Origin: Nanobdellota archaeon
Lineage (GTDB): Archaea; Nanobdellota; Nanobdellia; Woesearchaeales; JAGLXL01
NCBI GenBank assembly: GCA_023132895.1
Contig: JAGLXL010000002.1
Coordinates: forward strand, 1 to 64,000
Direction of reading: 5' to 3'
Length of the DNA: 64,000 bases
Shown here piece by piece: positions 52,292 through 60,954 of the stretch. A model generated the notes under the pieces. That model made no database searches. It saw only the letters and a list, made by a program, of their open reading frames with translations, and was not told the origin of the DNA. How positions within the stretch are numbered: position 1 is the stretch's first letter; each line of letters opens with the position of its first letter. The position numbers and the translations under genes are program-made.

Positions 52292-53141
52292 TTTGTGATT
52301 TATAAGCCTCCAAAGTATTTTCCATCAACATCGCTACAGTCATGGGCCCAACTCCCCCCGGAACCGGAGATATATATGAAACACTTTCCTTTACTTCTTC
52401 AAAATCAACATCACCACTTAAATAATATCCTTTCTTCTTAGTCAAATCTTCTATTCTACTAACGCCGACATCGACCACTACTGCTCCTCCCCTTACCATA
52501 TTTTTTTTAATTAATTTGGGCACTCCTGTTGCCACAATTAAAATATCTGCTTTGGATGTTTTTTCTTTAAGATTATTAGTTTTAGAATGACACACAGTAA
52601 CAGTTGCATTATTTTCCATTAAAAGCAAGGCAATTGGTTTACCCACTACATTGCTTCTACCGACCACTACAGCGTCTTTCCCTTCCATCTTAATATTATA
52701 CTCTTTCAATAGTCTTAAGATTCCTTTTGGGGTGCAAGGAATTAATTTCTTCCTTCCCCAGGAAAATCTACCAATATTAATTGGATGAAAACCATCAACA
52801 TCTTTTAAAGGACTTACCGTCTTTATTATTTCATATTCATCCATATGTTTTGGTAATGGTAATTGGACTAGAATTCCATTGATATTACTATCTGCATTAA
52901 GTTTTTTTAACAAATTTACCAATTCTTCTTCTTTAACGTCAGTACTAAAATGATATTCTTTAGAAATTATCCCAACCCCTTCGCAAGCTATTTGTTTCAT
53001 AGATACATAAACTTTTGATGATGGGTCATCTCCTACTAAAACAACAGCTAAGCACGGCTTTTTGTCTAATCGACTAATCTTTTCTTTTAATTCTAATTTG
53101 ATTTTTTCTGCTATTTTTTTTCCATCTAAAATAATGGCCAT
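52281..53141 (-). CDS. folD: Methylenetetrahydrofolate dehydrogenase/cyclohydrolase FolD
   Basis: 286 residues; ATG at 53141, with a GTG three codons upstream. Makes 10-formyl-tetrahydrofolate from methylene-THF. The catalytic Lys in YVSMKQIACEGVGI (about 50-63), the VQLPLPKHMDE loop, VGRSNVVGKPIALLL (about 162-176), and PVPGGVGPMTVAMLMENT (about 257-274) are all conserved. FolD in a sugar island is unusual; next to 5-FCL and a formyltransferase it likely provides the formyl donor. Confidence 0.95.
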   Translation of the reverse strand: MAIILDGKKIAEKIKLELKEKISRLDKKPCLAVVLVGDDPSSKVYVSMKQIACEGVGIISKEYHFSTDVKEEELVNLLKKLNADSNINGILVQLPLPKHMDEYEIIKTVSPLKDVDGFHPINIGRFSWGRKKLIPCTPKGILRLLKEYNIKMEGKDAVVVGRSNVVGKPIALLLMENNATVTVCHSKTNNLKEKTSKADILIVATGVPKLIKKNMVRGGAVVVDVGVSRIEDLTKKKGYYLSGDVDFEEVKESVSYISPVPGGVGPMTVAMLMENTLEAYKSQNGE

Positions 53142-53146
53142 AGGAA

Positions 53147-53686
53147 TCACGGTTTAATTATTTGTTTATCTGTTATTATTAAATTCAATGGGACATCATG
53201 TTTTTCAACAGGGACTTGACCAATAATTTGTTCCTCAAAAGCTAAACCAATTTTCAATGATTGGATATTTTTTAAAAATTTATCATAATATCCATTTCCT
53301 CGGCCCAATCTGTTGCCTCTCTTATCAAAAGCAACCCCTGGGATAATAATTAAATCAATATTTTGATTATAATTGATTTTATTTTTTGGTTCCAAAATAT
53401 TAAATTGACCCTTTTCTAAGTCAGAAAAATTTTTGATTTCACTAACTCTTAATTCTTCTTTTTCAATAAAAGGTACAAATACGTTTTTCTTTTTTAATAA
53501 ATACGTGATCAAATCATGTGTCTCAACTTCAGAGTCTTTTGAAACATAAACACAAACATTTTGAGTTCGATTCAGATGATTAATGTTAAGTAATCTTTGA
53601 AAAATCTCTTTACTCTTACTTTTTATTTCCGTTCGAGACAACGAATTTCTTTTTTTAAGAATTTCTTCCCTTGATTTTTCTTTCAT
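53147..53686 (-). CDS. 5-formyltetrahydrofolate cyclo-ligase
   Basis: 179 residues, standard length. ATP-dependent return of 5-formyl-THF to methenyl-THF. The nucleotide-binding loop GRGNGYYDKFL (about 128-138), the PGVAFDKRGNRLG block and FVPFIEKEELRV (about 71-82) match the YgfA/MTHFS family. Ends 6 nt before folD starts. With FolD it keeps the 10-formyl-THF pool available. Confidence 0.93.
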   Translation of the reverse strand: MKEKSREEILKKRNSLSRTEIKSKSKEIFQRLLNINHLNRTQNVCVYVSKDSEVETHDLITYLLKKKNVFVPFIEKEELRVSEIKNFSDLEKGQFNILEPKNKINYNQNIDLIIIPGVAFDKRGNRLGRGNGYYDKFLKNIQSLKIGLAFEEQIIGQVPVEKHDVPLNLIITDKQIIKP

Positions 53687-54360
53687 CTTTTAACTTCTCT
53701 TAATAAATAAAAAGCTTCGGCATATTTTAAACCAGATTCCAATCCTCTAAATTGAGCTAAGATTTTAATTCCTTCAACAGATCGTGAATGAGGATATTCC
53801 CTTACTTCGGATTTATATTTTTTGAGAGCCTTTATCTTACTATTAATTTCATACTCGATATCGACATAAATATTTGGAGTGAATAATTTTTTTTTATTGA
53901 TTTGCCATTCGGTTGAAGATAAGGTTTCAAAAGAATACAACTCCCCTGGACAATTTGGATTGCAAGGGCGACAAGCTACCATCACTGCTTCATGAGTAAG
54001 TTGATGATCAATATTAACATCTCCATCATGGTGAGTATAAATAATATTAGGTTTTATCTTTTCCAGATATTTTTCAATTTCTTTAACAATATTAAGTAAA
54101 GGGATTGAATCAAATTTGTTATCAGGTAACTTCAATAAAAATATTTCTTGGAAACCGATTACTTTTCCTGCTTCGTGGCAATGCTCATGTAATTCTTCAA
54201 GGACACCTTGACCATATTTATCCCTAGAGGTAATGCCTTCGCCTAAAATAAGACAAAAAATATCGTCACCTTGATTTACGTGTTTAATTAATGTCCCTCC
54301 AACTCCCAAAATTTCATCGTCAGGATGAGCAACAATAACCAAAACTTTATTTTTTTCCAT
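53683..54360 (-). CDS. PIG-L/LmbE-family deacetylase
   Basis: 225 residues. The zinc motif VIVAHPDDEILGVGGTL (residues 8-24; His, Asp, Asp) and YTHHDGDVNIDHQLTHEAV (about 109-127) are complete. Members remove N-acetyl groups from sugars such as GlcNAc-PI, mycothiol precursors or sugar nucleotides. Overlaps 5-FCL by 4 nt and the formyltransferase by 14 nt. Inferred use here: free the amine that is then formylated. Confidence 0.9.
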   Translation of the reverse strand: MEKNKVLVIVAHPDDEILGVGGTLIKHVNQGDDIFCLILGEGITSRDKYGQGVLEELHEHCHEAGKVIGFQEIFLLKLPDNKFDSIPLLNIVKEIEKYLEKIKPNIIYTHHDGDVNIDHQLTHEAVMVACRPCNPNCPGELYSFETLSSTEWQINKKKLFTPNIYVDIEYEINSKIKALKKYKSEVREYPHSRSVEGIKILAQFRGLESGLKYAEAFYLLREVKR

Positions 54361-55057
54361 TTTTTAACTTGATAATACAATTTGCTTGAATATCATCATT
54401 GCTTATTTGAGCATTATTAAACTCTATTCTTAAATTATCTGTTTCGAGAAAAGCTCGGAGATAACCTTCAGCGTCAAGCATTCTGATATAATTATAAACT
54501 TGATTTAAATCATTTAAATTAGACATATTGCTTTGCTCAGGAGTACGTCTCTTAAAAATCACAACCTCGCCTGTTTGTTTTTTTGGTATAATATTCTTGT
54601 TGATTATACTGGGTATCATCTTGTCAAATATTATTGCAGAAGCTTTCTTAAAGATATCTTCCGCTTTACCATTCTTTAAGCTTAATGGTTCTTTATAATA
54701 AACATCCCCCGCATCAAGTTCCCCAACAACTTTAATCGCAGAAATCTTGGTTTCATATATCCCTCTAGCAATTAAATTTTGGAGAGGACTACCACCTCTG
54801 CCAAAAGGCAGATCCGTCATATGAAAAACAATACATTCAAGGTTTTTGTATATTTCTTCTGGTATTATCCATGACCAATGGGGAAAGAAAATATATTTTG
54901 GATTAATCTTATTTATTAAGTCATACTTCAAATCTTCTTTTTTTTCTATTAGTATCCAATTATAATCTTTTTCTATTTCCTTTAACTTATAAAAATTATT
55001 GATATTCCATGATTTTATTGTTGCTATAATAATAGAAGGTGGTTTAACTTTTTTCAT
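54347..55057 (-). CDS. Formyltransferase-family protein (sugar N-formyltransferase-like)
   Basis: 236 residues; ATG at 55057 chosen because it starts inside the overlap with the GNAT gene; a longer frame goes to 55096. The fold matches Fmt/ArnA N-terminal formyltransferases: catalytic His in IVFHMTDLPFGRGGSPLQNLI (split, about 83-103) and Asp in VGELDAGDVYYKE (about 115-127). No tRNA-binding C-terminal domain like Fmt, so a small-molecule amine, such as an amino sugar, is the likely acceptor. The donor would be 10-formyl-THF from FolD. Confidence 0.87.
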   Translation of the reverse strand: MKKVKPPSIIIATIKSWNINNFYKLKEIEKDYNWILIEKKEDLKYDLINKINPKYIFFPHWSWIIPEEIYKNLECIVFHMTDLPFGRGGSPLQNLIARGIYETKISAIKVVGELDAGDVYYKEPLSLKNGKAEDIFKKASAIIFDKMIPSIINKNIIPKKQTGEVVIFKRRTPEQSNMSNLNDLNQVYNYIRMLDAEGYLRAFLETDNLRIEFNNAQISNDDIQANCIIKLKNGKK

Positions 55058-55517
55058 TTTTATATAATCTAAACTCCAAATAATTACTTTGTTCACTATA
55101 TTTTTTAAAACCAGCCTTTTCGAATACCCTTCTAGAAGCTAAGTTGTCTTTTTTTACTTTAGCTATAAAATAATCCACCTCAAAGTTATTAAAATATATT
55201 CTGCAACCCTTGATTATTGTTTTTGTGCCATATCCCTGACCCCTACAATCAGATCCTATATTGATATCAATCTCTGCCCCATTACCATCCCGGTCAAACC
55301 TTATTTGCCCAACCTTCTCTCTTTTTTCATTTATCGCCATAAAAATAGTTCTTTTGGGATTAATAATTGATGCCTTAAACCATTTGATATGGTCTTTGAA
55401 TGGTATTTCCTCTGTATTAAATGAAAATTTTCTGGTTACTTCGTCATTTCTCCATCTATAAAAATCATCTAAATCTTCATCTTCTACAAACCTAAAATAA
55501 ATCTTTTTATTATTCAT
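55044..55517 (-). CDS. GNAT N-acetyltransferase, PseH-like
   Basis: 157 residues. GNAT motifs: RFVEDEDLDDFYRWRNDE (about 9-26), IGSDCRGQGYGTKTI (about 87-101, acetyl-CoA loop), and KDNLASRRVFEKAGFKKY (about 124-141). It lies just downstream of neuB with an 8-nt overlap and resembles PseH-type enzymes that acetylate the 4-amino group of a nonulosonic-acid precursor. Exact substrate unproven. Confidence 0.85.
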   Translation of the reverse strand: MNNKKIYFRFVEDEDLDDFYRWRNDEVTRKFSFNTEEIPFKDHIKWFKASIINPKRTIFMAINEKREKVGQIRFDRDGNGAEIDINIGSDCRGQGYGTKTIIKGCRIYFNNFEVDYFIAKVKKDNLASRRVFEKAGFKKYSEQSNYLEFRLYKNEKS

Positions 55518-56571
55518 CTATATACTCTTCAGTTAAGGGTTCGTCTTTTTTAATATCCTTAGCAGCTCTTTTTCCTTTTATGGTTTCAAATCTTGAGGGC
55601 TCTAAACCTTTTCTCTCCTTTCCTGACCTTAATATAATAAGGTTATTTTCACTTAATATTTCCTTTTTTTTTATATTCTTTTTTGTATAAATATGTCTTC
55701 TTGCAAATACATAAAGTTCTTTCTCATCTTCCAATATTTCCTTTTTTTCTTTTCCCAGAACTTTTTCCATTTTTCTTATATTATTAACAAGTTCTTTTAG
55801 CTCATTGGGCAGGATCGCAAATCCATGATCTGGACCAGGGAGACTATTGTCTGTTGTGAAATGTTTTTCTATAACCCCAGCTCCAAGGGCTACTGCACCA
55901 AGTGGAGCAATCCAAGGTTCCCTAGAATGATCGGACAAGCCAACAGAGACATCAAAAATTTTTTCAAGATCCGGAATCACTTTAAGATTAATTGTATTCA
56001 AAGGGGCGGGATATTTTGCTGTGCATTGCATCAAAATAATCTTTTCATTATTCTCCTCTTTTACAGCTTTAATCGCTTTCTTTATGTCCTCAATATTTGA
56101 TGCTCCAGTTGATATTATCATTGGTTTTCCTTTTTTAGCTATATGTTTAAGTAAAGGGATGTGGCTGATAGTATAAGAAGCTATTTTGTAAGCTTCAATT
56201 CCAATTTTTTCAAGTTCATCAACAGATTCTTCGTCAAATGGTGTGCAAAGAAAAATTATATTTTTTTCATCACAATATTTTTTTAATTTTGGTAACCATT
56301 CATAAGGTAACTCCATTTCCTGAATAATCTGATTGATTGTTTTCTCCTTTCCAATATAATCAGCTTTTCCTGCTTTTTTAACATACAGTTTCTCAGCCTT
56401 GTAGAGCTGAAATTTCACTGCATCTGCTTTAGCTCCTACAGCAATGTCAATTAATTTAAGAGCGTGTTTGAGATTGATTTCAGGATCATCAGATATTCTA
56501 AAGTTGGCTCCTGCTTCAGCAATAATGAAACAGGGACTATTTTCATTAATTTCTTTATTTCCAATTTTCAT
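55510..56571 (-). CDS. neuB: Nonulosonic acid synthase (NeuB-like)
   Basis: 353 residues. Condenses a 6-carbon sugar with phosphoenolpyruvate to make sialic, legionaminic or pseudaminic acid. The NeuB barrel (about 1-270; AEAGANFRISDDPEIN, FQLYKAEKLY, MISTGASNIEDI, GLSDHSREPW) and the C-terminal SAF domain (about 285-353) are both present. Key catalytic segments HGF and GAGVIEKHFTTD are intact. The choice between sialic, pseudaminic and legionaminic products cannot be read confidently. Overlaps the cytidylyltransferase gene by 17 nt. Confidence 0.93.
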   Translation of the reverse strand: MKIGNKEINENSPCFIIAEAGANFRISDDPEINLKHALKLIDIAVGAKADAVKFQLYKAEKLYVKKAGKADYIGKEKTINQIIQEMELPYEWLPKLKKYCDEKNIIFLCTPFDEESVDELEKIGIEAYKIASYTISHIPLLKHIAKKGKPMIISTGASNIEDIKKAIKAVKEENNEKIILMQCTAKYPAPLNTINLKVIPDLEKIFDVSVGLSDHSREPWIAPLGAVALGAGVIEKHFTTDNSLPGPDHGFAILPNELKELVNNIRKMEKVLGKEKKEILEDEKELYVFARRHIYTKKNIKKKEILSENNLIILRSGKERKGLEPSRFETIKGKRAAKDIKKDEPLTEEYIDE

Positions 56572-57271
56572 TTTTCTTTAACCTTTCTTTAGCATTTTCC
56601 CAATCAAAAGGTGTATCTAAATCAATAACTTCATCATAATCCATTATTATAAAACCTACATTATCTTCATCTATTATTTTATTTTTAACCATAATCGTTT
56701 CATAATCAGAAAAATAGATCGCTCCGTTTTCTTTATAAAGTGGTCGAAAGTATTGACGATTAACTCTTTTTTGTGGATAAAGAATGATATATTTCTCCTC
56801 TTTTTTATCATAAACCCAGTACCTACCCCGATCTTCTACTACACCAATTACTGAATGATGTTTTTTTGTCTTTAACAAATTTATGGCTTCCTTGATTCTT
56901 TCTTTTTTCAAGAAAGGAGCAGTAGGATACAATAAAATGATAAAATCGGCTTTGTAGTTTTCGGTTTCCTCAAGATATTTTACAACGTGTTGTAAAACTG
57001 GTAAGGTAGGAGTTTCATCTTCAGCTAATTTTGTTGGTCTAATAATTGGGGTTTCCGCGCCATACTTTCTAGCAACTTTAGCAATTTCCTCAGAATCAGT
57101 GCTTACAATTACTCGATCAATATCTTCTATTGATCGAGCTGATTCAATAGGATAAGCAATGAGAGGTTTATCACCTAAAATTTTAATATTTTTCTTTGGA
57201 ATTGAGTTAGATCCTCCTCGAGCAGGAATGATGGCAACAATCTTTTCCCTTTCATTATTTCCTTCCATCAT
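56555..57271 (-). CDS. CMP-nonulosonate cytidylyltransferase (NeuA/PseF-like)
   Basis: 238 residues. Activates the nonulosonic acid as CMP-sugar. AIIPARGGSNSIPKKNIK (about 13-30) is the family signature, with STDSEEIAKVA (about 57-67) and PTAPFLKKERI (about 115-125). The FSDYETIMVKNKI segment and the Asp-rich end DYDEVIDLDTPFDW match CMP-NeuAc and PseF-type enzymes. It is encoded immediately upstream of neuB. Confidence 0.92.
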   Translation of the reverse strand: MMEGNNEREKIVAIIPARGGSNSIPKKNIKILGDKPLIAYPIESARSIEDIDRVIVSTDSEEIAKVARKYGAETPIIRPTKLAEDETPTLPVLQHVVKYLEETENYKADFIILLYPTAPFLKKERIKEAINLLKTKKHHSVIGVVEDRGRYWVYDKKEEKYIILYPQKRVNRQYFRPLYKENGAIYFSDYETIMVKNKIIDEDNVGFIIMDYDEVIDLDTPFDWENAKERLKKNENWK

Positions 57272-57284
57272 TTTCTTTTCTAAT

Positions 57285-58490
57285 CTATTTTTTATAATAA
57301 TTAATCACTTTCTTGACTGCGTTGATTACATCTTGCACATCTTGTGTATTCATCTTTGGGAATAAGGGAAGCGTTATGATTGAATTATAAATTCTTTCAC
57401 AAACAGGAAAATCACCAGCTTTAAAACCATAATTCTTTTGATAATAACTATGCAAATGGATAGGAATGTAATGAACATTAACACCAATATTTTCTGCTTT
57501 TAGTGCCCTTATAAGTTGGTTTCGATCAACTTTCAATAAATCATTATTTACCCTTATGGGATAAAGATGCCAGGAACTTTTTGCATATGATTTAACAGAA
57601 GGTAAGATTAACTCCGGCATTGCAAAGAAAGCTTGATTATATTGAGCCACAATTTCTTCTCGTTTTTTCTGAAATTTCTCAATTTTTTTCAGTTGAGCCA
57701 CACCTAAGGCCGCCTGAAATTCAGTCATATTATATCTATGGCCCAATCTTTCCATATCATATCCCCAATCTGCATCCTTCCCATATCTTTCCATTGCTTC
57801 CTTTGTAATGCCGTGAGTTCTATGCATCACACAAAATTTAGCTAATTCTTCATTATTTGTAGTAATAATGCCTCCTTCTGCTGTGGTGATATTTTTAACA
57901 GGATGAAAACTAAAACATGACAAATCACTAAAGGTGCCGATTTTTTCATCCTGATATTCTGCTGATAAAGCATGGGCGGCATCTTCAATGATATATAAAT
58001 TATGCTTTTGCGCTATTTCTTTTATTTCGTCCATTTTACAAGGGTGACCACCGTAATGCATCGGAATGATTGCTTTGGTTCTTGTTGTTATTTTTTTCCT
58101 TATTTCATTTGGATCAATATTGTATGTTTCTTCATCAATATCAACAAGGACTGGTTTCCCTCCTCTGTAAATAATTACATTAGCAGTGGCAAGAAAAGTA
58201 AAAGGAGTAGTGATAACTTCATCACCTGGTTGGATATTAATTGCTCCGACACAGCAATGAAGGGCAGCTGTACCAGAGTTAACTGCGATAGCATATTTTG
58301 CCCCAACATAATCCGCTACATCCTTTTCAAACTGCCTTACTTTTGGGCCAGTAGTTAACCAACCGGAGTCGAAAACTTTCATTACTTCATTTTTCTCTTC
58401 TTCTCCAATCCATTGAGTGGCATAAGGTAAAAATGTTTCTCTAACGGGTTTACCCCCTTCTATCGCTGGCTTTTGATTTTCCATTTTCAT
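57285..58490 (-). CDS. DegT/PseC-type sugar aminotransferase
   Basis: 401 residues; ATG at 58490 inside TGATG of the cupin gene, so coupled. PLP Lys in SFHPVKNITTAEGG (about 189-202, Lys about 194), and FLATANVIIYRGGKPVLVDID and AAHALSAEY (internal acidic residues) are conserved. Resembles PseC/ArnB aminotransferases acting on UDP-4-keto-6-deoxy sugars. In this module it would install the 4-amino group before acetylation by the GNAT at 55044. The UDP-sugar dehydratase for this step is not in the window. Confidence 0.88.
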   Translation of the reverse strand: MKMENQKPAIEGGKPVRETFLPYATQWIGEEEKNEVMKVFDSGWLTTGPKVRQFEKDVADYVGAKYAIAVNSGTAALHCCVGAINIQPGDEVITTPFTFLATANVIIYRGGKPVLVDIDEETYNIDPNEIRKKITTRTKAIIPMHYGGHPCKMDEIKEIAQKHNLYIIEDAAHALSAEYQDEKIGTFSDLSCFSFHPVKNITTAEGGIITTNNEELAKFCVMHRTHGITKEAMERYGKDADWGYDMERLGHRYNMTEFQAALGVAQLKKIEKFQKKREEIVAQYNQAFFAMPELILPSVKSYAKSSWHLYPIRVNNDLLKVDRNQLIRALKAENIGVNVHYIPIHLHSYYQKNYGFKAGDFPVCERIYNSIITLPLFPKMNTQDVQDVINAVKKVINYYKK

Positions 58491-58930
58491 CACCGATTTT
58501 TTATCTCCCATATTTCTTTTCCAAAAATATTCCAAGCAAATCTAATATCGTCATTCTTTGATTCTTCTAGTGAACTAATCGAAAAGAATATGATGGATGT
58601 ATTTTCTTCCAAGACCTTAAATCCATTAGCAAATCCTTTTGGTATTTTTAAAACACTTGGTTTCCGACTATTCAATACAAATTCAAAAAGTGGTTTAACT
58701 AATTTTTCATTTTCTATTTTAGCACATATAACTTTAACGCTTCCTTTTGCCACATAAACAAATTTTCCTTCATGAAGATGACCATGAAAGGCCCTGACCA
58801 CATCTTTTGAGATATTTTCAACTTGATAGAATCTTTTTATTCCTTGAAAGTCAAAATCATTTACAAAGGAAACACTTCCTCGGTCATCGTAAGCGACCCC
58901 GCCAAGGATTAATTTAGGTTCTTCTGACAT
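58490..58930 (-). CDS. RmlC-like cupin (dTDP-4-dehydrorhamnose 3,5-epimerase-related)
   Basis: 146 residues, small beta-barrel cupin. YDDRGSVSFVNDFDF (about 15-29), VRAFHGHLHEGKFVYVAKG (about 45-63, catalytic His) and IPKGFANGFKVLE (about 95-107) mirror the RmlC/QdtA/FdtA family that epimerises or isomerises 4-keto sugars. A partner to the neighbouring aminotransferase and SDR. No second cupin half. Confidence 0.85.
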   Translation of the reverse strand: MSEEPKLILGGVAYDDRGSVSFVNDFDFQGIKRFYQVENISKDVVRAFHGHLHEGKFVYVAKGSVKVICAKIENEKLVKPLFEFVLNSRKPSVLKIPKGFANGFKVLEENTSIIFFSISSLEESKNDDIRFAWNIFGKEIWEIKNR

Positions 58931-58943
58931 TTTAATCTATCTT

Positions 58944-60326
58944 TTACCAGTTATTATAATGCTTTGGATTATTAACATCCATTATTTGCTTATTAATTAT
59001 TGCTTGATAAATCTCCAAAATCGAATCTTTAACACTTTTTTTGGCTTTAAATCCTAATGTCTGATTTATTTTAGCAAAAGAAACTTTGTAATCTCTTTTA
59101 TCCACCTTCCCTTTAACTATTTCCTGTTTCAATTTTTCTACGACAGTTTCTGGCAAAATTTCTTTTATCATCTCGGCAAGATGTTTAATTTGATAATTTT
59201 GGTCGTCTGAACCAACATTAAATACCTGTCCTTTTACTTCCTTAATTGGGGCTTCTATACATTTAACAAAAGCTTCTGCAGCATCTTCAACATTAAGGAG
59301 TGGTCTCCATTGATCTCCACCAAAAACAGTTATTTTTTTTTCTGTCGCTGCTTTCATAGCAAATGTATTAACTACGAGATCAAACCTCATTCTTGGAGAC
59401 AAACCATATAAAGTTCCCATTCTCAAAATAGTTGGAGAAAAATTTTCATCAACAATACTTAAAATCGCTTTTTCAGACTCAATTTTAGACCGAGCATATA
59501 ACGAAACAGGATTTAACTCTGCAGTCTCATCTAGAATATCATCACCCAAACCATAAACACTACAGGTGGAAGCAAAAATAAATCGATTTATTTGGTGATA
59601 CTTACATGCTTGAGCTAAAGTCATAGTCGCAAAATAATTTGTTTCAATCGTGCTAATCGGCTGATTTTGACTGGCAGGATCTCCAACAATTGCTGCTAAA
59701 AGAATAACTACATCAACTCCATTTAGAGCTCTAGTTAAAGTGGTTATATCTCTCATATCGCCATGAATTAATTCAAAATTAGGATTATTCTTAATTTCCA
59801 AGACTGCTTCGTCTTTAAACATTAATAGATCTAAAACTTTAACCGTATAACCTTTATTCAATAACTTACGACATAAAACTGATCCTAAATAACCGACTCC
59901 ACCAACAATCAAAACTTTTTCAACCGGTTTTAAAGAAATGTTTCGTTCTTTCAATAATCTAAATCCATGATTTGCCGATTTGATAAAAATATCCACAACT
60001 TTATTTTCATCGCTTAATAAAGGAATCTTTAATACATAATGATCCGGAAAATGTTTGGGATTATTGCGAATCATATTGATAATTTCATCAAAACTCATTT
60101 CATCCCTCGCACTTAAATAATCCTTAGTCATAATTAAAGAAACCTCTGAATTAACATCAATTCCCTCCATTATCGCTCTTCTAATGTCTCCATCGGTAAC
60201 TATTCCCTTCAATCTATTAATCTCATCAACAACTATGACTATTCCTAAACCTTTATCACAGATGATTCTCATTGCTTCTTTGATAGAGGTGTTTTCATAC
60301 ACAAGTATATCTTCAATTTTTTTCAT
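58944..60326 (-). CDS. Fusion of a CBS pair and an NAD-dependent sugar epimerase/dehydratase
   Basis: 460 residues. The N-terminus (about 1-122) is a CBS pair: IEDILVYENTSIKEAMRIIC, LKGIVTDGDIRRAIMEG (split) and the second unit LSARDEMSFDEIINMI. Residues about 133-450 form an extended SDR: KVLIVGGVGYLGSVLCRKLL, a DVVILLAAIVGDP segment, STCSVYGLG and catalytic YARSKIESEKAIL (Y-x3-K). CBS modules bind adenine nucleotides; in legionaminic/other nonulosonate clusters they are usually fused to nucleotidyltransferases, not SDRs. So ligand-regulated epimerase activity is plausible. First gene of the minus-strand cupin, aminotransferase and nonulosonate operon. Confidence 0.85.
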   Translation of the reverse strand: MKKIEDILVYENTSIKEAMRIICDKGLGIVIVVDEINRLKGIVTDGDIRRAIMEGIDVNSEVSLIMTKDYLSARDEMSFDEIINMIRNNPKHFPDHYVLKIPLLSDENKVVDIFIKSANHGFRLLKERNISLKPVEKVLIVGGVGYLGSVLCRKLLNKGYTVKVLDLLMFKDEAVLEIKNNPNFELIHGDMRDITTLTRALNGVDVVILLAAIVGDPASQNQPISTIETNYFATMTLAQACKYHQINRFIFASTCSVYGLGDDILDETAELNPVSLYARSKIESEKAILSIVDENFSPTILRMGTLYGLSPRMRFDLVVNTFAMKAATEKKITVFGGDQWRPLLNVEDAAEAFVKCIEAPIKEVKGQVFNVGSDDQNYQIKHLAEMIKEILPETVVEKLKQEIVKGKVDKRDYKVSFAKINQTLGFKAKKSVKDSILEIYQAIINKQIMDVNNPKHYNNW

Positions 60327-60450
60327 CTTATTATCGTTCCATTTAAGTTTAACTTCTTGATGAAAGAAAAGTATAAAAAGATTATGATTTTATGATTTAG
60401 TCGCTGATTAAATTTAAAACGAATGGTAGGATGAGAAAAGAACAAAAAAC

Positions 60451-60863
60451 TGTAGTATCCCGAAATTATTGCAGGGAGGTAATTCTTTTATTTTTTATGT
60501 TAATTCCACTTCCTACAAAATAATCCCAATATACTGTTTGCTTGGAGTTTGAACTTAACCGCTTCTTTTGGTGTTATACTTTTTGTTCTATTTAAACCCA
60601 AGTGAATTTTGTTATTATACCATTCAATAAATCCTTTGAATGATTTAAACTTATGCCTATTTTTTTATAAGTTCTAAACCATCTTTCTTCTTTTCCATTG
60701 GTTTAGGATGATTCCTTCTTGAAGGGATGTGAATAATTCCTTGTTTTCCAAGGAATTTTTCATACCCACTTAATCCTTTTTCTCCATTCTTATCAAACTG
60801 ATGTTCTAAAAGAAAGCCTTTAAATCTTAGAAAATTGGGGTGCAATAATTTAGGGATACTACA
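60451..60863 (-). mobile_element. IS481-like element, internally deleted, intact terminal repeats
   Basis: A 413-bp element. Its 23-bp inverted ends (60451-60473 and 60841-60863) match with a single mismatch and begin TGTAGTATCCC, the TGT...ACA ends of IS481-type elements. A 14-bp direct repeat AAAGAACAAAAAAC flanks it (60437-60450 and 60865-60878; one spare base on the right), which fits the long 4-15 bp duplications of that family. Only the C-terminal part of a transposase remains inside. It occupies most of the 628-bp gap between the genes at 58944-60326 and 60955. Confidence 0.85.
60500..60790 (-). pseudogene. Transposase C-terminal fragment with frameshifts
   Basis: On the minus strand the pieces read KFLGKQGIIHIPSRRNHP, then after a shift NGKEERWFRTYKK, then after another HKFKSFKGFIEWYNNKIHLGL and NRTKSITPKEAVKFKL, ending FCRKWN. 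This is the DDE integrase C-terminal region of IS481-like transposases (the last catalytic Glu is in KEERW). Both frameshifts fall in A-runs. The N-terminal two thirds are gone, and a short unrelated lead (LLEHQFDK) marks the deletion junction. Confidence 0.85.
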
Positions 60864-60954
60864 TAAAGAACAAAAAACCAAAATGATTATAAACTAAGTA
60901 ATTTCTGTTAATAGTAAAATAAGTGCTTTATTGTTGCTAAATTAACTTATTAAA

